Below, piece by piece: positions 54,151-63,384 of a stretch of 64,000 nucleotides of DNA (position 1 is its first letter; the number at the start of each line of letters is the position of its first letter). Source of the stretch: Acetobacter aceti NBRC 14818. GTDB lineage: Bacteria > Pseudomonadota > Alphaproteobacteria > Acetobacterales > Acetobacteraceae. The notes below the pieces were generated by a model, which was not told where the DNA came from, made no database searches, and was given only the letters and a program-made list of their open reading frames with translations. Position numbers and translations under genes: made by a program. Location: the NCBI RefSeq assembly GCF_000193495.2, contig NZ_AP023410.1, forward strand, positions 2,676,501-2,740,500, given 5' to 3'.

Positions 54151-55383
54151 ATGTCAGTCGAGATCAAGGTGCCGACGCTGGGCGAGAGTGTCACGACGGC
54201 GACTGTTGCGAAATGGCTGAAGAAGGCCGGAGAGCAGGTGGCGGCTGACGAACCCGTTGCCGAGCTGGAGACTGACAAGGTGACTGTGGAGGTTCCTGCT
54301 CCACAGGCCGGTGTTCTGGGTCAGCCTGCCGTCAAGGAAGGCGACGAGGTCGAGGTCGGTGCGCTTCTGACCACTCTGGAGCCGGGTGGTTCCGCCAAGC
54401 CTGCCCCTGCCAAGGCACAGGCTCCGAAAGCCGAAGCCCCCAAGGCTGCCGCTGCGAAAGCCGCGCCGGCTCCGGCAACAAAATCTGCTCCTGTGGAACA
54501 GGCCGATGCCGCAACGGCATTCCCCGCCGCCCGCAAGATGATGACCGAGCAGGGCGTTTCCGCGCAGCAGATCGGCTCCGGTTCCGGCAAGGATGGTCGT
54601 ATCACAAAGGGCGATGTGCAGGCCTTCCTGTCGCAGCCGCCGGTGAGCTCTCAGGCTCCCGCGAAGCCGCCGCGCAAGGACGATCCGCGTGAAGAGCGCG
54701 TGAAGATGACACGCCTGCGTCGCACGATCGCCCGTCGTCTGAAGGACGCGCAGAACACGGCGGCGATGCTGACCACGTTCAACGAGATCGACATGACCGC
54801 CGCGAAGGAAATGCGCGCCGAGTTTCAGGATCTCTTCGTGAAGAAATACGGTGTGAAGCTTGGCTTCATGTCGATCTTCTCAAAAGCCGCTATTGCCGCT
54901 CTCAACGAATTCCCGGCGATCAATGCCGAGATTGACGGCGATGACGTGATCTATCGTCACTTCATCAATCTTGGCATTGCGGTTGGCGGTCCGAACGGAC
55001 TGGTCGTGCCGGTGATCAAGGACGCGGAAACCCTGTCTCACGCCGAGATCGAGAAGAAGATCGCAGGCTTCGGCAAGGCGGCCCGCGAAGGTACGCTGAA
55101 GATCGACGATCTGTCCGGTGGCACGTTCTCCATCACAAACGGCGGCATCTACGGCTCCATGCTGTCCACGCCGATCCTGAACGCGCCGCAGTCCGGTATT
55201 CTGGGTATGCACAACATCGTTGACCGTCCGGTGGCGGTGAACGGCAAGGTTGAGATCCGTCCGATCATGTATGTGGCGCTGTCCTATGACCACCGTATCG
55301 TTGACGGCAAGGAGGCTGTGAGCTTCCTCGTTGCTCTCAAGAAGTATGTTGAAGATCCCCGCAGCCTGCTGCTCGGACTCTGA
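54151..55383 (+). CDS. sucB: Dihydrolipoyl succinyltransferase (OGDH E2)
   Basis: The 410-residue E2 core of the 2-oxoglutarate dehydrogenase complex. An N-terminal lipoyl domain with the lipoylated Lys in [17 protein letters not shown], an Ala/Pro/Lys-rich flexible linker, a peripheral subunit-binding domain ([20 protein letters not shown]), then the catalytic domain with the C-terminal active-site block [20 protein letters not shown] (catalytic His, Asp). The start is chosen at [13 protein letters not shown], with a GGGAAGCGAG ribosome-binding site; the frame is open 15 codons upstream. Confidence 0.96.
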   Translation: MSVEIKVPTLGESVTTATVAKWLKKAGEQVAADEPVAELETDKVTVEVPAPQAGVLGQPAVKEGDEVEVGALLTTLEPGGSAKPAPAKAQAPKAEAPKAAAAKAAPAPATKSAPVEQADAATAFPAARKMMTEQGVSAQQIGSGSGKDGRITKGDVQAFLSQPPVSSQAPAKPPRKDDPREERVKMTRLRRTIARRLKDAQNTAAMLTTFNEIDMTAAKEMRAEFQDLFVKKYGVKLGFMSIFSKAAIAALNEFPAINAEIDGDDVIYRHFINLGIAVGGPNGLVVPVIKDAETLSHAEIEKKIAGFGKAAREGTLKIDDLSGGTFSITNGGIYGSMLSTPILNAPQSGILGMHNIVDRPVAVNGKVEIRPIMYVALSYDHRIVDGKEAVSFLVALKKYVEDPRSLLLGL

Positions 55384-55391
55384 CACGCTTC

Positions 55392-55425
55392 ACAGGCTTT
55401 TCCGTCCCGTGACGGAAGAGCCTGT
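55392..55425 (+). promoter_or_regulatory. Strong stem-loop between sucB and lpd
   Basis: ACAGGCTTTTCCGTC pairs with GACGGAAGAGCCTGT (one G-T wobble) around a CCGT-type loop, followed by TTTG. It resembles a weak terminator or an RNA stabiliser that would alter the ratio of E3 to E1/E2. Confidence 0.55.
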
Positions 55426-55553
55426 TTGTTTCCGGAAGCTGTCTGATGAAGCTTTCATGCCTCTGAACGGAGAGGCGGACACAGACGATGGACGTGAAGC
55501 GGCTTTGTGCGCCACGATCAGCGTCGATCGACATTCAATCAGGACGGGAAAAA

Positions 55554-57293
55554 ATGGCAATCGAAATCAAGGTTCCGGCGTTGGGCGAGAGTGTGACGTC
55601 TGCCACGGTCGGCAAATGGCTCAAGCAGCCGGGTGATGCGGTCGCTGTCGATGAGCCGGTTGTTGAGCTTGAAACCGACAAGGTGAGTGTTGAGGTCCCC
55701 GCTCCGGCTGCTGGCGTGCTGGAAACCCATGCCGTCAAGGAAGGCGATGAGGTCGAGGTCGGCGCAGTGCTGGCCATTCTGGCAGAGGGCGCGAAAGCCG
55801 CCGCTAAGCCTGCCGCTGCTTCCAAGCCTGCCGAAGCACCAAAGAAGGAAGCTACCCCGGCTGCTGAAAAGAAGTCAGCTCCAGCAGCGACAGAAGCGCC
55901 AGCCGAGACGGATTACGATCTCGTCGTGATCGGCGCTGGTCCGGGCGGTTATATCTGTGCCATTCGTGCCGCCCAGCTTGGTTTCAAGGTGGCCTGCGTC
56001 GAAAAGCGCGCCACACTTGGCGGCACCTGCCTGAATGTCGGCTGTATCCCATCCAAGGCGCTGCTTCAGTCGTCTGAAAACTATCATGCTGCCGAGCATG
56101 ATTTCGCAACGCACGGCATCGATATCGCAGGTATCAAGCTCAATCTGGCGCAGATGCAGAAGCGCAAGGCCGGGATTGTCGAGGCCAACGTCAAGGGCGT
56201 TGAATATCTCTTCAAGAAGAACGGCATCACCTGGCTGAAGGGTGTCGGCAAGGTTGAAGGCACGGGTCGTCTGACGGTTGACGGCAAGCCTGTCACCGCG
56301 AAGCACATTGTCATTGCGGCAGGCAGCGACAGCGCTGGCCTGAAGGGCGTGGATGTCGATGAGAAGGTGATCGTCACCTCCACCGGTGCCCTCGAACTCT
56401 CCGCCGTGCCGAAGAAGATGGTTGTCATTGGCGGCGGCGTGATCGGTCTTGAGTTGGGCAGCGTCTGGCATCGTCTGGGCGCGGATGTGACGGTTATCGA
56501 GTTCCTTGATCGTCTGGTACCGGGAACGGATAATGAAATCGAGGCGGCTTTCCGCAAGATCCTGATCAAGCAGGGCCTGACGATGAAGCTGGGTCACAAG
56601 GTGACCAAGGCGGAGAAAACCGGCAAAGGCGTGAAGCTGACCGTCGAGCCTTCACAGGGCGGCGCTGCCGAGACGCTGGACGCTGACGTTGTGCTGCTGG
56701 CTATCGGTCGTACGGCGGCGAGCAAGAACATGGGCCTTGAAGAGGCCGGTATCGCTCTCGACAATCGTGGTCGTATCGAAGTCGATGAGCATTTCGCCAC
56801 AAACGTGCCGGGTGTTTACGCCATCGGTGACGTGATCCGTGGCCCGATGCTGGCGCACAAGGCTGAGGAAGAGGGCGTTGCTGTTGCCGAAATCCTTGCC
56901 GGTCAGGCTGGGCATGTGAATTACGACGCCATTCCGGGTGTGGTCTATACATGGCCGGAAGTGGCGACGGTCGGCTTCACGGAAGAGCAGCTCAAGGAAA
57001 AGGGCGTCGAATACAAGGTCGGCAAGTTCCCATTCATGGCCAACGGTCGCGCTCGCGCCATTGGCATGACCGACGGGTTTGTGAAGGTGATTGCTGACGC
57101 AAAGACCGACCGTGTGCTTGGTACGCATATCATTGGTCCGGGCGCTGGCGAATTGATCGCGGAATGCACGATGGCGATCGAGTTTGGCGCTTCCTCCGAG
57201 GATATCGGTCGTGTCTGCCACGCTCATCCGACACTGAGCGAAGCGGTGAAGGAAGCGGCTCTGGGTGTTACCGGTCACTCGCTGAATATCTGA
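55554..57293 (+). CDS. lpd: Dihydrolipoyl dehydrogenase (E3) with an N-terminal lipoyl domain
   Basis: A 579-residue FAD/NAD+ flavoprotein reoxidising dihydrolipoamide. The first about 80 residues are an extra lipoyl domain ([20 protein letters not shown], lipoyl-Lys in [17 protein letters not shown]), then a Lys/Ala/Pro-rich linker, then the E3 body: FAD motif [20 protein letters not shown], redox-active disulfide [22 protein letters not shown] motif [20 protein letters not shown], and the active-site [13 protein letters not shown] (His-Pro pair). A lipoylated E3 occurs in some bacteria but is not the rule for OGDH operons. The start is at MAIEIKV. A terminator follows. Confidence 0.95.
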   Translation: MAIEIKVPALGESVTSATVGKWLKQPGDAVAVDEPVVELETDKVSVEVPAPAAGVLETHAVKEGDEVEVGAVLAILAEGAKAAAKPAAASKPAEAPKKEATPAAEKKSAPAATEAPAETDYDLVVIGAGPGGYICAIRAAQLGFKVACVEKRATLGGTCLNVGCIPSKALLQSSENYHAAEHDFATHGIDIAGIKLNLAQMQKRKAGIVEANVKGVEYLFKKNGITWLKGVGKVEGTGRLTVDGKPVTAKHIVIAAGSDSAGLKGVDVDEKVIVTSTGALELSAVPKKMVVIGGGVIGLELGSVWHRLGADVTVIEFLDRLVPGTDNEIEAAFRKILIKQGLTMKLGHKVTKAEKTGKGVKLTVEPSQGGAAETLDADVVLLAIGRTAASKNMGLEEAGIALDNRGRIEVDEHFATNVPGVYAIGDVIRGPMLAHKAEEEGVAVAEILAGQAGHVNYDAIPGVVYTWPEVATVGFTEEQLKEKGVEYKVGKFPFMANGRARAIGMTDGFVKVIADAKTDRVLGTHIIGPGAGELIAECTMAIEFGASSEDIGRVCHAHPTLSEAVKEAALGVTGHSLNI

Positions 57294-57313
57294 CCGTCAC
57301 TAGTCTGGTTAAG

Positions 57314-57346
57314 AAAAACGCCGCTGAGAAATCAGCGGCGTTTTTT
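57314..57346 (+). terminator. Rho-independent terminator of the suc operon
   Basis: AACGCCGCTGA pairs perfectly with TCAGCGGCGTT around a GAAA loop, followed by six T. Flanking A/T tracts add three more pairs and permit bidirectional function. The next 310 bases are AT-rich with no gene seen before the transpeptidase. Confidence 0.92.
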
Positions 57347-57657
57347 GTTGGGAGCATGGTAGCAGACTGCTGTATCCGACGAGGCAGGACTGCTTCGTCG
57401 ATTCATGTAAGGACAAAGCATATATTGTAAAAATTTTGCGTATTTTCATTTTTACTTAAAGTTAAAATACATAAATCACTACATTGTCCCATGTTTTTCC
57501 AAATTATGAACGACTATCAAGGATAGGTAGTGCAATCGGTGCGCGAAAAGAGGTTTGTTATTTCTTCCGGTAGCATGTAGCTCATCCTATGATAAAACAA
57601 CACGCATAAGCAGTCCCGCGAGATCATGGACGGGAGGCATTGAGGAGAGAGTGCTGG

Positions 57658-58590
57658 ATGAAGGTTTGGAGAACAACGCTGGCCTTGACGCTCGTAACTT
57701 CTGTTGAGTGTTCTTCGCCTGCTCTCTGCCAGTCTCCGGTTGCTCCCGGCACTCCGGCGGACACTGTAGCGCCGCCTGAGTCTCTGACCGAAAATGATGT
57801 GCCACCACCGGTTGTCATCCCGCCCTTGCCTTCGCTGGATGACAGTGAAGCCCGCATTGAAGCGAAAAAACTGGTGGTAGCCCTGCACAAGGAAGTGCCC
57901 GGTCTGCTGCCGTTGAGCGAGGCCCAGAAACTGCACTGGCTCAAACTGGCGCAGGAGACGATCGCCCGTTCGGATTTCCGTATTACGCGAGCACAGGTGG
58001 TTGTGGTCGTCGATCGCAATGTGAAAGTCCAGAAACTGGCGCTTGTTCTGGCGCTCCCCGATACATCGGACTGGCAGGTTCTTGGGAGTGTAAAAGTCTC
58101 GACCGGTAATACTGGCCGCAAGTATTACTACATCACGCCGACAGGTGTGTTCCCGAATACAGCCGACCGTCTGGGCTACAGGGCAGAAGGCACGAAGAAC
58201 GAGAACGGTATTCGCGGTATTGGCGCAAAAGGAATGCGGGTCTGGGACTTCGGTTGGCAGAACGCCGTTAAAGGCTGGCTGGCATCCGGGGAAACCGGCG
58301 ATATCCGCCTTGAGATGCACGCGACCGATCCCGATTTTCTGGAAAGCCGCCTTGGGCACCCGGCGTCCGAAGGTTGCGTGCGTATTCCCGCGGCCTTCAA
58401 TGTGTTCATGGACCGCCACGGTCTGCTGGATGTCGAGTATGAACAGGCGGCCAGTTATGATGAGCGTTTCAAGGCGCTTCTGAGGAAAGACCGGGTGCCA
58501 TCACCCATCGCGGGCGAAGCGCTGGTGGTGGTGGATTCCGGTGCGAAGCCGACCGCGCCGGTGCCTTTGACGACCGCGCAGAAGTCGTGA
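57658..58590 (+). CDS. L,D-transpeptidase (YkuD family)
   Basis: A 310-residue exported enzyme that would make 3-3 peptidoglycan cross-links or attach proteins to the cell wall. The signal peptide (VWRTTLALTLVTSVEC) is followed by a Pro-rich spacer, then the YkuD catalytic domain with RKYYYITPTGVFPNTADR, RLEMHATDPDFLESRLGHP, and the catalytic SEGCVRIPAAFNVFMDRHG (Cys). The ATG at 57658 follows GAGGAG; a TTG at 57640 opens the frame but lacks a signal-like start. The Cys immediately after the membrane segment could be a lipobox variant (SVEC). Confidence 0.85.
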   Translation: MKVWRTTLALTLVTSVECSSPALCQSPVAPGTPADTVAPPESLTENDVPPPVVIPPLPSLDDSEARIEAKKLVVALHKEVPGLLPLSEAQKLHWLKLAQETIARSDFRITRAQVVVVVDRNVKVQKLALVLALPDTSDWQVLGSVKVSTGNTGRKYYYITPTGVFPNTADRLGYRAEGTKNENGIRGIGAKGMRVWDFGWQNAVKGWLASGETGDIRLEMHATDPDFLESRLGHPASEGCVRIPAAFNVFMDRHGLLDVEYEQAASYDERFKALLRKDRVPSPIAGEALVVVDSGAKPTAPVPLTTAQKS

Positions 58591-58819
58591 AATCCTTTTG
58601 CTTGAATGGGAGTTGCTGCCGGAAAGATAAACGGCAGCTTACGCCTTCATGGCCGACACCCAAGCGGGTCTGGCGGTTTCCCGAAAGCCGACATTGCTAG
58701 ACGAACCGCGGTAGAGTGAGTTTGGGACGAAGCCGCCGTTTCAGCCAACAGCACCAAACCCCGGTTTCGAACAGAAGCGGACCTTGGAGGCGCCTCCTTG
58801 TCCGGTAGTCGATCGTCGA

Positions 58820-59531
58820 TTAAGGCCCGTGTTTTTTGAAAAAATCCTCTACGATCAAAGGAAGGGCGGCGGCTCTCTCCGCAAGATAGGCAATCAGCGC
58901 CGTGGCATCATCGGCGCTAAGCAACCCAATGTTCGCAATCGTTGTCAGGAATTCCAACGGTGCGCTTGAAATTTTAGCGTTGAAGCTATCTGCGATTTTC
59001 TTTGCGTGTCTCAAATTATTGGCTTGACGAAAAACCGTATTCATCCCGACAATATCGAAGACGGTTTGCGAGACAGGCAAATCTGACCAGCAGGGCTCGT
59101 CAAGGAAGAGAATCTTGTCGTGATCGAACGCCTAATAGTCGCCCTCATGCTCAAGTATATTCCCATATACGCGGTCGAAATTTCCAATGAGTTGATCGAA
59201 CACAAGTAGTTCGAGCGCGAACGGGCTGGTAAGGAAGCTGTCATACTCGGTCTTGATTGTTGATCCGAGGCGCTTCTCCGAGGCAAAGCAGAGGTAGCCG
59301 GCCTGGCCCTTGACGGGTTGGGCACCGCCAAGATGGTTGAGATCGGCTGGATCGAGCACGCCGATCAGTCCGGGCGAGTGCTGGATACCGACCCTACTGG
59401 CGAGAGACGTGGCGATCAGTTCCTTGGCGAGTCGGTGCGGAAGTTCGATCTTGAGGATGACGTCGATCTCACTCCCGTTGCAATCGACGGCCCGAAGAAA
59501 GCTGAGTTGGCTGCATTTCGGGCGCTACCAT
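58820..59531 (-). pseudogene. Broken HipA-like kinase
   Basis: In the order of translation: a start region MVAPEMQPTQL, then after a one-base frame slip near 59495 SFLRAVDCNGSEIDVILKIE with the ATP-site Lys, then LAKELIATSLASRVGIQHSP, then the kinase catalytic loop VFDQLIGNFDRVYGNILEH, an in-frame TAG at 59132-59134, and the metal-binding FDHDKILFLDE, followed by a helical C-terminus. The pattern fits HipA-like kinases (HipA_2 type) seen in small defence or toxin-antitoxin-like operons. A frame slip and an amber stop make it inactive unless these are sequence errors. Confidence 0.6.
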
Positions 59532-59597
59532 CAATCGGGTCGCCGACGTGGACAACCCTCCCAATCCTGATTAATTCGCTCAACTTTGCAATTTCCT

Positions 59598-60998
59598 CTA
59601 CAGCTGGCTATTTTGGCGGCTTTCTTTGCCTAAATTCGCTGTGTCAATTTGCCACTTGAGCATTATTTCAATTTTGTCATCGGTCTTACCGGCAGCGAGA
59701 TAGCGGTCCACCGTATGCGCATACATTATAATCAACGCGCGTGTGAGCGCTTGCACATCAGCCACATTCACCGACGCACCATTCTTATTGGGTGGCTCAG
59801 TGTGCAAAGTCGGCCAAGTACCATGAAGTACACGGCTTCGTGCTGTCACGATTGAAGTTGCAAACTGCTCTGCTGTAATGTCCCCCAAATCTTCATCGCA
59901 GTCGATGTCCAGTAGAGCCTTCATCCCGGTGAGGATGCGTTGTTTGCTGCCGCTTGTTTTTTCAGCACGGAGAAGTACCTCAATTGCGGTCTCCAACTTC
60001 GCAATGGCTACCGTCTCAAAGGGCTCAGCCAACGCTTGGTGGTACCACCAAGTAGCATTGCACCAAGCCTCGTCCAATTGTGGTAAAACGCCATCGCCTT
60101 CAAGGTACGAGCTCAAGCGTCGCCCGCAAGCCGAAATTGTGCTCGCATCGCGCTTGAGAATTAGCTCAAATCCGCCGGGTATGAGCGAACGCCCCGGCTC
60201 CTCGTTCTCGATATCAGGTGAAAAGCCATTGCTGTCGCGCGATAGTCGGACATGGTAAACTGGAGCACTTCGCGCACTAGCTCGCGCTGCGCGATCGAAG
60301 ATTTTTGGTGGCATTACGAGCTGGAGAATTGCCAGTGCCACGTCCACAGCGATCTCAGCTGCAAGTGCGGAGCGCTTTTTCTCGCGACCGCGCACTTTAA
60401 CTTCTGCAATTGTGCCTGCGTGACGAACTCGTGCAAACTCGCGAAACGGCCCGATCAATAACTCATCTATTGGAGAAAATTGTTCGTCCTTGCCTCCTGC
60501 TATTCCGAGTAGAGCCGGGCTCAGAGCTCCGAAGGCATAAAACTTAACAGGGCCAATGTCGAACGATGGCACCGCCCACGCACTTAGTGCGCAGGGAACA
60601 TAGTGAATACGAATTCGATCTTGCATCGAAAACCACGATCGAATTTCAGCGCTGAGCTTATCTATCTCATCATCGGCCAGCTCTTTATCGCCGCGCTCCT
60701 TCCAAGATTTTGCCGCCATCGCCGCTAACACTTTTGCCAACGCGGCTTTGGCAACTAATTTTTCGCCGAGGCGGCTTTCAGATCGGAGGTCACTGGCCAA
60801 GTCCGCTAACGCCTGCATCCCTGCTTGTGTGAAGCCCGCCATTGTTCCCGTGGCCAGATCAGTCCAAGCCTCGACGAGCCGTTCGCGACCCTGAGCAGCC
60901 TGGAGATCGCGATCATCAAGAGGGCGCTTGCTGGGAAGCGCGAATGATCTGAACTCGGAGTGCGCGCGGCGGACAAGATTTTTCTGGTTGGGGGTCAT
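59598..60998 (-). CDS. HEPN-domain protein (Apea-like)
   Basis: A 466-residue protein with no membrane segment. The C-terminal third matches the Apea-like HEPN pattern: AIAKLETAIEVLLRAEKTSG, then KQRILTGMKALLDID, then ITAEQFATSIVTARSRVLHG. The last contains R-x4-H (RSRVLH), the catalytic motif of HEPN ribonucleases. The N-terminal part (LVEAWTDLATGTMAGFTQAG) is unrecognised. HEPN proteins of this kind are often in defence islands and toxin systems. It lies next to the broken HipA-like kinase on the same strand. GC is lower than in flanking core genes. Confidence 0.7.
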   Translation of the reverse strand: MTPNQKNLVRRAHSEFRSFALPSKRPLDDRDLQAAQGRERLVEAWTDLATGTMAGFTQAGMQALADLASDLRSESRLGEKLVAKAALAKVLAAMAAKSWKERGDKELADDEIDKLSAEIRSWFSMQDRIRIHYVPCALSAWAVPSFDIGPVKFYAFGALSPALLGIAGGKDEQFSPIDELLIGPFREFARVRHAGTIAEVKVRGREKKRSALAAEIAVDVALAILQLVMPPKIFDRAARASARSAPVYHVRLSRDSNGFSPDIENEEPGRSLIPGGFELILKRDASTISACGRRLSSYLEGDGVLPQLDEAWCNATWWYHQALAEPFETVAIAKLETAIEVLLRAEKTSGSKQRILTGMKALLDIDCDEDLGDITAEQFATSIVTARSRVLHGTWPTLHTEPPNKNGASVNVADVQALTRALIIMYAHTVDRYLAAGKTDDKIEIMLKWQIDTANLGKESRQNSQL

Positions 60999-61401
60999 AC
61001 CTCATCAGGTATTTACGTTTTTCCATTTTGTCCATCATCAACGACGTATCTGCATACCGACTATCTACCGAGGATAACTGACAGCTACCGCCTCGTAATG
61101 ATGCTAACGGCGACATCAGGTCAGAGACCCAAACCGAGGCGTTCACCGACCGCTCATCGAAGACTGAATCGTCTGGATTCCCGAAGCGGTTCTGCACGCT
61201 GGTATTTCCGGGGTTGGCGAACTGCGGCCCAGCGCGCTCAACCTTGCGAGCAACCAGTTTTGGCCTGAGCTGCCATTCCCACATCCGTATCGGAAAGGCA
61301 TGAACTGGTCGGTAGCCGTCATGAACGTGAGCGCTACAAATGCCTGCTTTCGGTCATCCCTTCTCAGTAGCCGACATTCTGCTCTCCCCCCAAAGCGGCC
61401 A
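60999..61401. other. About 400 bases between the HEPN gene and the cobalamin operon
   Basis: A minus-strand open frame of 122 codons begins MWEWQLRPKLVARKVERAGP, but no family, ribosome-binding site or start context supports it. It probably holds the promoter of the HEPN gene and decayed DNA. No terminator for the cobalamin operon was recognised. Confidence 0.4.
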
Positions 61402-62160
61402 CTAACGGGCCACGTGCCGCCGCAGCAGATAGATGTCCATGATCCAGCCATGGCGAGCGCGGGCTTCGGCCCGGGTTGCGATAATGCGCGGCCCGATCTG
61501 CGTGAGCGGGCCGGACAGCAGAATCTGCTCGGCCATACCGACATAGGCGCCCCAGTAGATGCTGATGGCATCGGCGGGGATATGTTGGAACGAGCAGTCA
61601 CCATCCAGCATGACCACGACGGTATCCGTACCTGGCGGCCAGCCATGGTCACGCAACTGGCGTCCGGTGGTGACCAGAAATGGAGCGCCGATATCGTTGA
61701 GCGGGATGGCGTGGGCGGCGGCCAGCATGTTCAGCGACATAATGCCGGGAATGCTACGGATCGTCATGGGAGCCGGACTGAGCTGAGCGGCAATCCGTAG
61801 AGTGCTGTCATACAGGGCAGGGTCGCCCCAGACGAGGAGCGCGACCGTGCCGCCCTGGGGCAGGTTGGCATGGATTGCTTCATTCCACGCATGGGCGATT
61901 GCCTGGTGCCAGTGCGCGACGCCTCTGCGGTAATCGGGGTCAGCGACGTCGCGGCGGGGCATGTCAAATTCGACGATACGAACGGCTGGATTGGTCAGCA
62001 CTTCCGCGCAGATGCTCCGGCGTAGTTCGGCAAGGTCAGCCTTGTCTTCACCCTTGCGCGGTATGAGGATCAGGTCGGCGGCATTGAGTTCACGTACGGC
62101 TTGGAGAGTCAGATGTTCGGGATTTCCCGTGCCGATGCCGACAAGCACCAGATCGATCAT
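61402..62160 (-). CDS. cobF: Precorrin-6A synthase (deacetylating)
   Basis: A 252-residue SAM-dependent methyltransferase of the aerobic cobalamin pathway: it methylates C1 of precorrin-5 and removes acetate to give precorrin-6A. Recognised from LVLVGIGTGNPEHLTLQAVR, LILIPRKGEDKADLAELRR, and the methyltransferase core VALLVWGDPALYDSTLRIA plus SIPGIMSLNMLAAAHAIPLN. CobF marks the oxygen-dependent route. It is the last visible gene of the minus-strand operon, about 70 bases after cobM. Confidence 0.93.
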   Translation of the reverse strand: MIDLVLVGIGTGNPEHLTLQAVRELNAADLILIPRKGEDKADLAELRRSICAEVLTNPAVRIVEFDMPRRDVADPDYRRGVAHWHQAIAHAWNEAIHANLPQGGTVALLVWGDPALYDSTLRIAAQLSPAPMTIRSIPGIMSLNMLAAAHAIPLNDIGAPFLVTTGRQLRDHGWPPGTDTVVVMLDGDCSFQHIPADAISIYWGAYVGMAEQILLSGPLTQIGPRIIATRAEARARHGWIMDIYLLRRHVAR

Positions 62161-62230
62161 GAAACGCTCTTTCTCAGATTAGTTGCCAATGCGCCCGATG
62201 TGGCATGGTCCTGCCAATATCCGAAGCAGG

Positions 62231-63019
62231 TCATTCTGCCTCGGGTGCCGGGAAACGGGGCGCGGTGCCGACAGGGCGGAAGCGACGGTCGTAATCACCG
62301 GCATAGAGCCGACTTTCGCCGAATCCCGTCGCTCCGATCGCAGGACCGACCAGAATCAGCGCCGTGCGTTCCAGTTCGGTAGCTAGTGCGGACTCCAGCG
62401 TCGCCAGCGTGGCCCGGACGATGCGCTCATCCGGCCAGCTTGCGCGCCACACGATGGCGACAGGGCAGTCGGCACCATAATGCGGAGTGAGTTCGGCCAG
62501 AACGCGGTCTAGCACATGGATCGACAGATGGATCGCCAGCGTCGCGCCTGTGGCGGCGAAAGCGGCCAGATTCTCGCCCGGCGGCATGGCGGTGGCTCGA
62601 CCGGAGGTGCGTGTCAGCACGACCGACTGGGCGATACCCGGAAGGGTAAGCTCCGCACCCAAGGCAGCGGCAGCGGCGGCGAAGGATGGCACACCGGGTG
62701 TGACGTCATAAGGAATGCCTAATTCACGAAGACGGCGCAGTTGCTCCCCCATGGCGGACCACACTGACAGATCGCCGGAATGCAGCCGGGCGACGTCATG
62801 GCCCGCTTCGTGCGCCGCTACGATTTCGGCGATAATCGCATCTAGCGATAGTGGGGCGGTATTCACGATGCGCACGCCGGGCGGGCAATGGTCGAGCAGC
62901 GCCGCCGGAACCAGAGATCCGGCATAAAGGCAGACGGGACTGGCTGCGATCAGGTCTCGTCCGCGCAAGGTAATGAGATCAGGTGCGCCGGGTCCGGCTC
63001 CAATGAAATGAACCGTCAT
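62231..63019 (-). CDS. cobM: Precorrin-4 C11-methyltransferase
   Basis: A 262-residue SAM-dependent corrin methyltransferase converting precorrin-4 to precorrin-5. N-terminal [20 protein letters not shown], then [40 protein letters not shown], and [20 protein letters not shown] with [17 protein letters not shown]. Standard length. The start overlaps the cobE stop by four bases. Confidence 0.95.
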   Translation of the reverse strand: MTVHFIGAGPGAPDLITLRGRDLIAASPVCLYAGSLVPAALLDHCPPGVRIVNTAPLSLDAIIAEIVAAHEAGHDVARLHSGDLSVWSAMGEQLRRLRELGIPYDVTPGVPSFAAAAAALGAELTLPGIAQSVVLTRTSGRATAMPPGENLAAFAATGATLAIHLSIHVLDRVLAELTPHYGADCPVAIVWRASWPDERIVRATLATLESALATELERTALILVGPAIGATGFGESRLYAGDYDRRFRPVGTAPRFPAPEAE

Positions 63020-63384
63020 GGAGTGTTCCTTTCTGCGATCGCGGCCATGGCCAGCCCGTCGGCAGAAGTCGCGCGCGGGGTGAGCAGGTAAGCGCCTGTT
63101 CCGGCGGCGGCCAATGCAGACGCTTCGGCGACACTGCCGGTGCCGTAGCGGGCCATGGCACGATCGGAACGGGTGGGTGTGCTGATATGCGCCAGCGTGT
63201 CGGCGTTCAGCGCGTGGATGGGCAGCTTCATTTCCTTCGCCAGCGCCAAAAGCGCGGGTGAGGCGGCCTTTTGCGCGACCGTGGCCAGAGCGTCGATGCC
63301 TTTGGCACCACCCGCCGCAGCCAGAGCATCACGAAGCGATGCGAGGCTGGCGGCCTGCCGGAAGCCGAAGCCTGCGACCCTCAT
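63016..63384 (-). CDS. cobE: Cobalamin biosynthesis protein CobE (CbiG C-terminal-like)
   Basis: A 122-residue small protein of the CobE/GbiG-C family: [20 protein letters not shown], a central helix, [20 protein letters not shown], and [20 protein letters not shown]. CobE is needed in the aerobic pathway but its step is not settled. The ATG at 63384 overlaps the cobL stop by four bases; the open frame extends 64 codons upstream within cobL and is a shadow there. Confidence 0.85.
   Translation of the reverse strand: MRVAGFGFRQAASLASLRDALAAAGGAKGIDALATVAQKAASPALLALAKEMKLPIHALNADTLAHISTPTRSDRAMARYGTGSVAEASALAAAGTGAYLLTPRATSADGLAMAAIAERNTP

Noticed and set aside
60916..61284. 122-codon minus-strand frame after the HEPN gene
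   Set aside because: The N-terminal part hints at coding (MWEWQLRPKL), but there is no family match, ribosome-binding site or conserved context.
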